Source: Lepus europaeus
Lineage: Eukaryota; Chordata; Mammalia; Lagomorpha; Leporidae
Length of the DNA stretch: 64,000 bases
Assembly: GCF_033115175.1 (NCBI RefSeq)
Contig: NC_084837.1
Location: 12,273,766 to 12,337,765, forward strand
Reading direction: 5' to 3'
In this document: one piece after another, positions 43,801 through 53,009 of the stretch
How the letters are laid out: each line of letters opens with the position of its first letter
Position numbering within the stretch: the stretch's first letter is position 1
Translations under genes and position numbers: made by a program
Notes under the pieces: generated by a model
Told to the model about the DNA's origin: nothing
Seen by the model: the letters and a program-made list of their open reading frames with translations, nothing else
The model's database searches: none

Positions 43801-43880
43801 GCACCCCTTTTGCTATTTTTCCCCCAGAGCTGGGACACCTCCTATGTTCTTTTATTTATACAAAAAAGTTTCTTTTTAAA
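40880..43880. other. SINE-free unique stretch
   Basis: About 3 kb without SINEs or recognised exons. 42700-43400 has balanced composition and AT-rich islands (for example 43155-43205 and 43290-43330) that could be conserved noncoding sequence, but I see no defined element. Confidence 0.45.
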
Positions 43881-43889
43881 AACAATTTA

Positions 43890-44217
43890 GGGGCCAGGGC
43901 TGAAGCATAGTGGTTAAAGCCACTGCCTACAGTGCTGGCATCCCATATGGGCGCCAGGTCAAGTCTCAACTGCACTTCTGATCCAGCTCTCTGTTATGGC
44001 CTGGGAAAGCAGTAGAAGATGGCCCAAGTCCTTGGACCCCTGCACCCACATGGGAGACCTGGAAGAAGCTCCAGGATTCTGGCTTTGGATTGGTGCAGCT
44101 CCAGCCGTTGTGGCCAATTGGGGAGTGAACCAGTGGATGGAAGACCTCTCTCTCTCTCTCTGCCTCTCCTTCTCTCTCTGTGTAACTCTGACTTTAAATA
44201 AATAATTCTTTAAAAAA
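43890..44217 (+). mobile_element. CSINE, common subfamily
   Basis: Head GGGGCCAGGGCTGAAGCATA, tail AATAAATAATTCTTTAAAA running into the next SINE. Confidence 0.92.
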
Positions 44218-44228
44218 AAAAAAAAAAA

Positions 44229-44564
44229 GGGCCAGCACTGCGGCTCAATAGGCTAATCCTCAGCCTGCGGCGCCAGCACACCGAGTTCTAGTCCCTGTCG
44301 GGGCGCCAGATTCTGTCCCGGTTGCTCCTCTTCCAGTCCAGCTCTCTGCTGTGGCCCGGGAAGGCAGTGGAGGATGGCCCAAGTGCTTGGGCCTTGCACC
44401 TGCATGGGAGACCAGGAGAAGCACCTGGCTCCTAGGATCAGCGCGGTGCGCCGTCCGCAGTGGCCATTGGGGGATGAACCAATGACAAAAGGAAGGCCTT
44501 TCTCTCTCTCTCTCTCTCACTGTCCACGCTGCCTGTCAAAAAAATAGAAAAATAAAAAAAAATA
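44229..44564 (+). mobile_element. CSINE, second subfamily, in the tail of the previous copy
   Basis: Signature GGCTCAATAGGCTAATCC and 'gcctgtcaaaaaaa' tail. It begins in the A run of the upstream copy, head-to-tail. Confidence 0.93.
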
Positions 44565-45330
44565 AGAACCCCGCCTAGCACTGTAGTCTCTCTCTGGCTT
44601 CCTCCATCCCTCCGCCCCTCGCACTCCCTCACTACCCTCCCCACCTCCCCTCCACCCAGGGACTCAGCTTGGAGACACCTGCAGCACAGGGACACGACTG
44701 GGGCTGTGGTGAGACCGAGGCACCCCTCAGGAAACAGGCAACAGGTGGACTCCTGTTTCACCCTGGGCAAAGGAGGTGATGGAGAAACAGGTGCCCTCCA
44801 ACAGGGCAGGAAAACAAAACAAAAAAGCAAAAATGGAGGGAAGAAAAAGAAGACCGGAAACAAACAATCCAAGAAAAAGAAGTCTTCAATATGAAGGCAG
44901 CAGTGGGGGAGGGGCAGTAAGCCCAGGCTTTCATCACTGGGTCCCTGTTACTTTCTTTGCTATCCAACCTCTCTGGACACGGCGAAATAGCAGGATCCCA
45001 ATTAGAGCGGAGGGGGAGGATGGGTGAGTTTCAGTGAGCCCATGGCTATCATGGGCTCCAGAAAATAAAAAAGACCTGGCATGCGCATGTGGGCTCCCAA
45101 AGCAGCGGTGACTGCAGCTCAGGGAGTGTTGGGAGTGACGGCAGGTGCTGGGCAGGAGGGCCTTGCGAAGAGGCGCTGCCGTCCCAGCTCCCGTGGATGG
45201 GCAAGCTCAGCGTCCACAGCCTGAGGACAGGAGCAGGCCAGGGATGGTCCTCGGGGGCGTGGACACAGGGGTTGTCCGTGGAACAGGTGCACTCTTTGCT
45301 TGCCACTAATCCCGGGCTCCCCCAGGCCTC
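44565..45330. other. Intergenic stretch, no gene
   Basis: Includes a pyrimidine-rich part (about 44585-44660) and an A-rich, lysine-like part (about 44808-44885). No feature recognised. Confidence 0.4.
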
Positions 45331-45334
45331 AAAC

Positions 45335-45640
45335 AATGGGCCAGCAGTGAGAACTAATGATCTGTGCATTTATGACGGTGTTAGGAGGTAGGGACTTCGG
45401 GAGGTGATGGGAGCTGAGGGTGGGGGCTGCCTCTGGTGGGATCAGCGCCTTTATCACAGGGGCTCATCTGATAAGAGGGCATGGTGAGAAGATGAACAGG
45501 AAGGGAGCCTCTCAGAGCTGGAGAATTGAGCTGCAGCTTCCAGTCCCCAGGAGCATGAGGAGTGGGTTTCTGATGTCTGTTAGCCATGCAGTCCATGGTG
45601 TTCTGTTACAACAGCCAGACGTGAGTAAGACATCTCACTA
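45335..45640 (+). mobile_element. MaLR (MLT1-type) LTR fragment
   Basis: 'acggtgttaggaggtagggacttcgggaggtgatgg' followed by 'cctttatcacaggggctcatctgataagag' and a 3' portion ending 'gttctgttacaacagccagacgtgagtaagac' match MLT1 order. Confidence 0.75.
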
Positions 45641-46180
45641 AGACATGGAAGTGAGCCCAGGCGCAGGGCTGGCATCCGTGAGAGCAAGGATCTCAGCAGC
45701 TGGGTCTTCCTGTGGGGCTGAGAGGCCTGGCACCCTCTGGAGAAGGCTTCCAGTTACTCTGACTCACCCCGTCAGCGTTACCCAAGACCCGCTTCCCAGG
45801 AAGGGGAGAGACCTGCTAAGTAAACAGACCCAGAAACCACAAGGTGGGCCCTTGCCAACTGTGTGTGCACACCAGTCTTGTCTTTCACGTGTGTGTGTGT
45901 GTAAACAGGCAGCCAAAGGGAGCAAGCATGAGACCAAGGTGAACCGAAGTGACCGCTGTCCCTGGAAGGTGCCGAAACCTCAAGGTCGTGATGGAACTCT
46001 CAGACGTCTGAGGAGCTGTGGCACTCACGAAACAAGAACAGGAGCCAAGAGAAGGAATGGAAAATACGGTCCAGGAAGCCAGAAAACAAAGGCTATGGGA
46101 GGGCAGTTAAGAGCCGTGTAGCCCCAAAAATCTAAAAGGAGTGCAGAAAGAATGAATAACAGCAACATAAAGGAATGCGG
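45641..46180. other. Intergenic stretch, no gene
   Basis: A 158-codon frame crosses it but has no recognisable domain. A short GT run lies at about 45890-45902. Confidence 0.4.
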
Positions 46181-46184
46181 GGTG

Positions 46185-46520
46185 GCTGCATCGCTCCCTG
46201 TTGCTGCCACAACAAATCAGCACAGATGTAGTGGCTTAGACAAACACGACTTTATTACCTTACAGCCACGGAGGTCAGACCCTAAATGAACGTGTCAGCG
46301 GGAGCACATGCCTCCCGGAAGCGCTGGGAGAGAACTCGTTGCTGGCCTCTCCCAGGCTGCAGGGGCTGCCTGCTTTCCTTGGCTCCTGGTCCCTTTCCAG
46401 GACCAGCAGCATAGCGCCATCACATCCCTCTCTGCCCAGGACTCCCGGTTCCTGCACTGCGGCCCGTCTCTGGGCTCTGACCCTCTTGCCGTCCTCTGAC
46501 TGTGTCAGGCTCACCAGGAT
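46185..46520 (-). mobile_element. MLT1-like LTR fragment, antisense
   Basis: 'ctgttgctgccacaacaaatcagcac ... gtggcttagacaaacacgactttattacc' followed by 'ggaggtcagac' is the complement of an MLT1-like 3' end; the rest decays. Confidence 0.55.
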
Positions 46521-46585
46521 GACACAGAAAACTCTTCCAACTCAAGGTCTTTAACTTTTTTTTTTTTTTTAATTGAATTTACTCA

Positions 46586-46914
46586 GGCTGGCGCTGTGGC
46601 ACAGCAGGTTAACACTCTGGCCTGAAGTGCTGGCATCCCATATTGATGCCGGTTCGAGGCCTGGCTGCTCCACTTCTGATCCAGCTCTCTACTGTGGCCT
46701 GGGAAAGCAGTAGAAGATGTCCCAGATCCTTGGGCCCTTGCACCTGTGTGGGAGACCTGGAAGAAGCTCCTGGCTCCTGGCTTTGGATGGACACAACTTC
46801 GGCCGTTGCAGCCAATTGGGGAGTGAACCAACGATGGAAGACCTCTCTCTCTCTCTCTCTCTCTCTCTGTAACTCTGACTTTCGAATAAATAAATAAATC
46901 TTTAAAAAACAATA
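46586..46914 (+). mobile_element. CSINE with target-site duplication
   Basis: AATTGMATTTACTYA at 46571-46585 and 46915-46929 (two mismatches) brackets a complete copy. Confidence 0.94.
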
Positions 46915-46929
46915 AATTGCATTTACTTA

Positions 46930-47106
46930 GTTGAGAGACTTACAGAGAGAAGAGGAGATAGAGAGGGTGAGAGAGAACTTCCATCCTTTTTTTTTTTGAC
47001 AGGCAGAGTGGACAGTGAGAGAGAGACAGAGAGAAAGGTCTTCCTTTACCGTTGGTTCACCCTCTAATGGCCGCTGCTGCCGGCACAATGCCAATTCTGG
47101 CCCCAT
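46930..47106 (-). mobile_element. CSINE mosaic: old copy disrupted by a truncated second-subfamily copy
   Basis: 46930-46986 is the tail side of an old antisense copy. 46987-47080 is the tail side of a second-subfamily copy ('gacaggcagagtggacagtgag ... ccgctgc'). 47081-47106 returns to a CSINE head (GGCACAATGCCAATTCTGGCCCC). A large internal deletion or recombination is implied. Confidence 0.75.
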
Positions 47107-47665
47107 AGGGAACATGATAAGCAGAGGACATTTTGAACAAGTTGCTGTCAAAAGTGTGACAGGTAGCTAAAAAGATATTAATCGCCAAAAACGTAAAATA
47201 AGAAATAGTCCCAAGAAACTTAATCAACAAGCAAAATTGCTTTTATAAAGAACACCAAGCTACACTGGCTTTCCTAGGAGCAGACTCAACCACACATTTA
47301 GGAAAGCAAGGATGAGCAATCTTGCACAAATCGCTCAGCGTGTATTTCCTGTCATCTTATGAGTCCAGAATAGCAATGTATGAAAATATGATGGAAGAAA
47401 TTTGAGAAACACAATTTGTAATCAAAGATACTCGTGAACAAGGATGTAAAAACGACAAATAAAAATTCAGCAATATGAAAAAAGGCATAACATGCAATTA
47501 CTTGGATTTATTCCAGGAATGCAAGGATTAACGTTAGAAAATAAAAATGTTTTCTTAGGTGAGCATTAAATTACATACAATTATGCATTACATAAGATTA
47601 CATAGTACATAAGATTAAAAGGAAAATAATAAGATCACTTCAAGTGATGCAGAATAAACATTTTA
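47107..47665 (+). mobile_element. LINE-1 ORF2 remnant
   Basis: 'ggatttattccaggaatgcaaggatt' (about 47504-47530) followed by 'agatcacttcaagtgatgcagaat' matches a well-known ORF2 segment; the A-rich upstream part fits too. Frameshifted and non-coding. Confidence 0.65.
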
Positions 47666-47930
47666 AAAACAATCTTCCATCTGCCGGTTTACTCCCCAAA
47701 TGGCTACAATGGCCAGGGCTGGGCCAGGCCAAAGTCAGGAACCAGGAGCCTCTTCTGGGTCTCCCATGTGGGTGCAGGGGCCCAAGCACTTGGACTATCT
47801 TCTGATGCTTTCCCAGGCACATTAGCAGGGAGCTGGATCAGAAGTGGAGCAGCTGCGTAGAACTGGTGCCCATATGGGATGCTGGCACTGCAGGTGGTGG
47901 CTTAACCTGCTGCACCATAACAGCGGCCCC
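47666..47930 (-). mobile_element. CSINE, missing its tail
   Basis: Starts directly at 'aatcttccatctgccggttt' without the GA-rich part and A tail. Complete through the head GCACCATAACAGCGGCCCC. Confidence 0.88.
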
Positions 47931-47963
47931 AACTAAACCTGCCTTATAAAAAATGGCAGGAGG

Positions 47964-48327
47964 GTCCGGCGCCGTGGCTCAATAGGCTAATCCTCTGCCT
48001 GCAGCGCCAGCACCCTGGGTTCTAGTCCTGGTTGGGGTGCCGGATTCTGTCCCGGTTGCCCCTCTTCCAGGCCAGCTCTCTGCTCTGGCCCAGGAGTGCA
48101 GTGGAGGATGGCCCAAGTCCTTGGGCTCTGCACCCACATGGGAGACCAAGAGAAGCACCTGGCTCCTGGCTTTGGATCAGCGCGGTGCGCCGGCCGCAGC
48201 ACGCCGGCTGCAGCGGCCATTGGGGGTGGTGGTGAACCAACGGCAAAGGAAGACCTTTCTCTCTGTCTCTCTCTCTCACTGTCCACTCTGCCTGTCAAAA
48301 ACAAATAAATAAATAGAAAAAATTAAA
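47964..48327 (+). mobile_element. CSINE, second subfamily, with target-site duplication
   Basis: AAAAAATGGYAGGAGG at 47948-47963 and 48328-48343 (one mismatch). The GCCGGCCGCAGC motif is partly duplicated internally (48188-48220). Confidence 0.95.
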
Positions 48328-48419
48328 AAAAAATGGTAGGAGGAGTAACATTCTTAGCTACATGTTGATGTGTATTTCTTAGAAATATATATATTTTAGC
48401 AGTATGTTCATCATAGTCC

Positions 48420-48765
48420 CTGCCTTGGACTGAACATATGTATCCTCTCCCCAAATTCATATGCTGAGATCTTTACCCCCACGTGATGTATTTGAAGGTG
48501 GGAACCTTGGGCGGTGACTGGCCCCCACAGGTGAACTCTCGTGCGGGATAATTGTCTTTATAAGAAGAGAGAAGGCTTGCTTCCTCTTTCTGTCTCTCTT
48601 TTCTTGTGAAGACACAGAGAGAAGGCAGCTGCTTACAAGCTAGGAAAGTGATTGGTTGGCACTCTGATCTGACCCAGCCTCCAGAACAAGGAGAAACAGT
48701 GTTGTTTCAGCCGCTCACTCTACGGTGTCTTTGTTATAGCAACCGAACTGAGACTGGTGCAATAG
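48420..48765 (+). mobile_element. MLT1-type LTR, nearly complete
   Basis: 'ggactgaacatatgtatcctctccccaaattcatatgctgagat' through 'ctttataagaagagagaaggcttgc', 'gtgaagacacagagag', 'cagcctccagaac' and 'ggtgtctttgttatagcaaccgaactgagact' follows MLT1 from start to end. Confidence 0.85.
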
Positions 48766-48769
48766 AAAA

Positions 48770-49420
48770 TGGACCCCAAAATGCATATTATACAATGGAT
48801 TTTATACTGCAGCAAAATTGAATTACAGATGCACAGAGCAGTTCGATTACATCTTCAAAGCAATATATCGCCAGAAAGGAGCCAGATCTAAAACCACGCC
48901 ACACATACACGGCATGAGTCCATGTCTACGCAGACAAGCCCTTAGCGTGGAAGGACACTTGTTGACATGATAAACTATAAGCAGCTACAGGAAGTGCTGC
49001 CCGGGGCTCCCAGGTGGCAGAGACCCGGGGCAGGGCGCCAGGAGGGAGGAGGCACACTGAGGTGGCTCTGCATGGTGCTTACTTGAGTGTTGGCTTTCCA
49101 ACAGCTTGCTACACGCTCTTTATGCTTAAACACTTTCTGCAAAGTTCATTTCACAACAGAGAGGAAGACCAGAGATACTACAGCCGGTGTGAAAACCCTT
49201 TCATGCCGTTGTTCTCAGAAAGGCGGGCGAGGTGGGGCTGAGCTGTGTTTTTCCTGCTGCTTTCAAGTGTTCAATGACATCTTCCCCGTCCCCAAGCTCT
49301 TATCAGGGGCTCAGGCACTGGGAGAGGGGGGCCCTTCCTGGCCACCTGTCTCCTCTCTGTTTTCCCAGCCAGACAAGACCTCTGCCCTCCACACGAGCCT
49401 CTGCGCCAGCCGCCCGGGCC
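48770..49420. other. Intergenic stretch, no gene
   Basis: Balanced composition and no repeat recognised. Small open frames have no domain. Confidence 0.4.
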
Positions 49421-49439
49421 TGACCCGCTGCTGCTCGTC

Positions 49440-50000
49440 GCCAGACGTGTTTTCCTGCTTCTGTCCAGGATGCTGGATGTTGTGTATTTTGGATGTGGGA
49501 TATTTTTGTATCCTCATAAAGAGTCTTGAGCTTTTTCTGACAGGCAATGCAGTCACTTGGAAACCATCTGAGCCTGTTGGGGCTTGATTTAACGACGTGT
49601 GGAGTGGGTTTGGAGCTTTGCTCAGCCCAGGGCTGAGTCTGGGCTACCTGCTGAGTACCCTGCCCAATGCCCAGCGAATCAGGAGCTGTCCAGTCTGGCC
49701 GGGGGGGAGCCCCGGGGAGCCCCAGCTGCTGTTCATGTGCTGCATCTCTGAGGGGACCTCGTGCAGTGTCCTGAAAACTGGCCACTTTGGTCTTCCTGGA
49801 CTTTTGGCTCTGTCCCCTGCCTGCACACAGGGAACCCACTCTGTTCTGCCAGGGCCCCTGCCTGCTCTGCAGCCCACACGTACTCTCAGGGAGCACGGCC
49901 CTCTCTATCCATTTCCCATCTCCCAGGGACCCCATCCTTCCTTGTCTGATGTCTTGTTCACAAATCTTGGCTGGATGTGCTGTTTGCTTCAAGCAAGAAA
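49440..50000. mobile_element. Possible ancient interspersed repeat
   Basis: 'cataaagagtcttgagctttttctgacaggcaatgcagtcacttggaaaccatctgagcc' and 'gctgagtaccctgcccaatgcccagcgaatcaggagctgtccagtctggcc' recall an old mammalian repeat, probably LINE-related. Name and limits are uncertain. Confidence 0.35.
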
Positions 50001-52070
50001 GCAAATCTGGTCCCGGTGACTCTACCTTGGTGAACAGGGGAGGCAGTGAGGGCTGGCTTTGAGGCAGGAGCAATGACAGGTGGTGCAGAAGAAGGGGGAG
50101 AACCAGCCGGCCATGACCTTGAGCGCATGGGGGTGGGGTCGGAGCATCCGAGGCAGGTGGGACATACTCTGGGGTGGAGCCACCTACTCTGAAAGGTCAC
50201 CTTCCTAACACTTGCTTTAGAAGGCGTCCCTCTCCCTGGGCCTCAAGACTGGGGGCATCTGTCCAAGGCCAGCCTTGCTGTCAGCTCAGGGCCGGGCATC
50301 ATCCTCTCAGCCTTGGTCCCTCAGCCTTGTTCTTTTGAGTGGCCTGAGAACAGCCCTTTTGTTTGGGAAAAGCCAGAAACACTCAATGGGTATTCTGTAC
50401 CTTAAGGGCCTGTCTGGGACTTGCAAGAGACCAGCCGCCAGAGGCAGCTCGGGCGCCCACCCCGGGCATCTGTCTCCCAGAGCCTGTCCACTAGAAGCAG
50501 GAGGCAGGCCCACAGGGCATCCGGCCTGCCCGCCTGCTGGTGGCCGGACTTGCTGAGGCTCTGAATCTCCAAGGGACTGGCCGGAGTCCAGCCCTTTCGC
50601 TCCTCGCACACCTGTGTCCGTGCGACCTGGCTCCTTAGACCACAAAGAAGGGCTACCCACCCTATAACGTAAAGGGCCAACCGCACAGCCCTCTGGGGGG
50701 TCTCCCTCTGAGCACACCGCAGGGCCCTGGGACGCTGGCCTTTCTTTCTCCTTCCCTTGCTGATCACTGGAAGAGGAAGGGGGAGGCACCCGGTTCCCTC
50801 TCCCTGCTGTCGCCCTGTTCCGGGATCAGGCCCCTGGCCCCTGTGCGTGAGGGCGCTGGAATCCATTTGGCTGAGAGGCTCACTGTCCACCTGCAGGCTC
50901 AGACTGGGGAATGTCATCTCAAAGATGCACCTGCCGGTGCCCGGAGCTCTGCCCCGCAGGTCTGCCGAGCCTTGTTTTCAATGCAGCCCTGCCCCTTTGT
51001 GGCCAGGGCCAGCTGTGCAGTGGACACTAGTGCCAGGCGGATCTCTGGCAGCCACCGCCATAGCTACTCCCCAGCTGCTCCTTGCCTCTCCTAGAAGTGC
51101 TGTTTGGCTTCCTGGGGGCTCTTAGCTGCTTTCCCTGGAGCAGAGTGGACCCAGGCCACCAGGAGACACTGGACATTGCCCCTTCTTCTTCTTCTTCCTT
51201 TTTTTTTTTTTTTTGCACTTGCTGTTTACAGGAAAGATTTTGAAGGCTCTAAGGAGAGAAGGAGTCAGGGCACGCCTGAGAGCTTACCCAAAGAGATCGT
51301 AAAAGGCCTGACAACACCAGGGTCAACGCCATGGGTGTCGGCACTCTCCCAGCTGGGCTGGGCCAGGCACATCCTTCCGCACTCATTACCTCTTCTCTAC
51401 TGAGGCTCCCAACGGCCCCATTCTACGGATGGCAAAATGAGGCATAGCGACTTGCTCAGCTCCCAGAGCTGGATGTAAACTTCCGGGTCCGTGTCAGCCA
51501 GGGAGACACTTTCCATCTGGAGAATCCGGGAACAGTGAGCCGGGTTCTGGGGATAGAGGACGGGGAGGCAGGGCAGAGAACAGCAGAGACAAAGGGAGGG
51601 ACCAGTCTGGGCCTCTGATGGAGCAAAGGCTGGGACCGCAGGGGAGGCTGGGGCGGGGGGCGGGGGGGGGGGGGGGAGCTGGCTCAGGGCTGGGTCCTGC
51701 CTGCAGGCCCTCTGGGTCACAGAGACCGGGAAGGACTTAGGAGTTCTGTCCTGAGACACTGGGAGCTGCCCTGGCTCCAGAGGGCTGAGCCGGCTGGGTA
51801 CAAAGCTGCTTATGCCAGAAATGAAAAGCAAGCTTGTGGGCTGGGACCACCAGAGCCAAGGACTTCCCAGAGCTCCACCCATTGGCTCAGCCCTGCAGAC
51901 AGGGCAGCCCCCACGCCTCCCACCACAGCCTGCTCGGTGCCAACCCCCCCACCGTCTAGACAGCGGGGTCCTCGCATGCCCGCGGCCAGTGGGGCGGGGT
52001 GGCCAGGGCCCCTGCTGAAGTCTTGCTCAAAACCACGACCAGGGCAGGCTGGTCGGAAAATCCGACTCCT
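50000..52070. other. SINE-free unique GC-rich stretch
   Basis: No gene or repeat family recognised apart from a T run (51198-51215) and a 15-base G run (51662-51676). Confidence 0.45.
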
Positions 52071-52074
52071 TCCC

Positions 52075-52375
52075 TGCCTCCCTGAGTCACCCCGCCACTT
52101 CCTTCCTGTGTATATTTTACGCACGCTATGGGACGGGGCGGGCTCTGCGTGTGTGTTTTTGTTTCTTTTAAGTTTTTGTCTCTGTTTTGTTGTTAAGTTG
52201 CAGGCTTCGAGGGTGGGGCCAAGGATGCTGGGGACAGCTCTGGCTTTTTCTGAGAGTTAAAAACCTTTGATTGTGAGAGCGAGGAAGAGGAAGGGTCTCC
52301 TTGTCGTGTTTAATCTGGAAGTGGCCCCCAGAGGCGGCTCCTGTTCTGTTACTGTAAGACAGATAAGGAAGGGGA
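52075..52375. promoter_or_regulatory. Candidate enhancer: AP-1, tandem ETS and GATA motifs
   Basis: TGAGTCA (AP-1, 52083-52089) is 9 bases from tandem ETS cores (ACTTCC at 52098, CTTCCT at 52102). AGATAAGGAAG (GATA with an ETS core, 52361-52371) follows about 260 bases later. The region is unique and SINE-free. AP-1/ETS/GATA groupings are typical of blood and immune enhancers. The target gene is unknown; KLF13 is a plausible candidate. Confidence 0.35.
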
Positions 52376-52609
52376 GGATCGGCGGGCCTGGGGAGCTTGC
52401 CAAGGCTTTCAGGCTCCTAGTCCGGCCTCTTTCCTGGACATCTGCAGTGCCTGCGGCCTGCGGGGGACACCGTCCCCGCCCTGTGACCTCCCCATCCTGC
52501 GTTGGAGGTGTTTGTCACCCTGTTTCCTGCGGAGCCAAGGGTTTTGGCTTGTTACTCTTTCTTTCTCTTGAAGTAAACAGAACAGAAAAGGGAAACATCT
52601 TTGGCTGGG

Positions 52610-52712
52610 ACCCACGTGATAACTCCATACCCACATGTGTGTCTATGGATAAACACATGCATCTAAGTATGCATGTAGGTCTGTAGACATGTATGTACAC
52701 GTATGCACACAC
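52610..52712. repeat. Degenerate ATGTRTGT/CACACATG low-complexity tract
   Basis: Alternating purine-pyrimidine words (acatgtgtgt, acatgcat, atgcatgta, acatgtatgtacacgtatgcacac) form an imperfect tandem region just before the ancient repeat. Confidence 0.7.
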
Positions 52713-52718
52713 AGAAAA

Positions 52719-53005
52719 CCCCAAGCCTGAAATGATCTAAAAAATCCAAAACTTTGAGTGATGACACGACAACACAAGTGGAAAATTCCACCCCTGACCT
52801 CATGGGATGGATCAGTCACAATGCAGGCTCACTAAAAGCCTTGTGTAAAACTACCTGCAGGCCACGTGTGTAAGGTGTCTGTGAAACACAACCGAATTTT
52901 GTGTTTAGACTTGAGTTCCATCTCCAAGTTATCTTGTGCATATGCAAATCCAAAATTTTAAAAAGTCCCAATGCTAAACCATTGGTCCCAAACACTTCAG
53001 ATAAG
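52719..53005 (+). mobile_element. Ancient interspersed repeat (unnamed), sense copy
   Basis: Contains 'aatccaaaactttgagtgatgacacgacaacacaagtggaaaattccacccctgacctcatg', 'ctgcaggccacgtgtgtaaggt', 'gacttgagttccatctccaagttatctt' and 'ttggtcccaaacacttcagataagagatac', collinear with the complement of 40229-40875. No coding capacity. Confidence 0.65.
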
Positions 53006-53009
53006 AGAT

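Noticed and set aside
45645-46121. 158-codon frame with a lysine/arginine-rich end, considered as a processed pseudogene
   Set aside because: No match to a protein I recognise, no poly(A) tail or flanking duplication.
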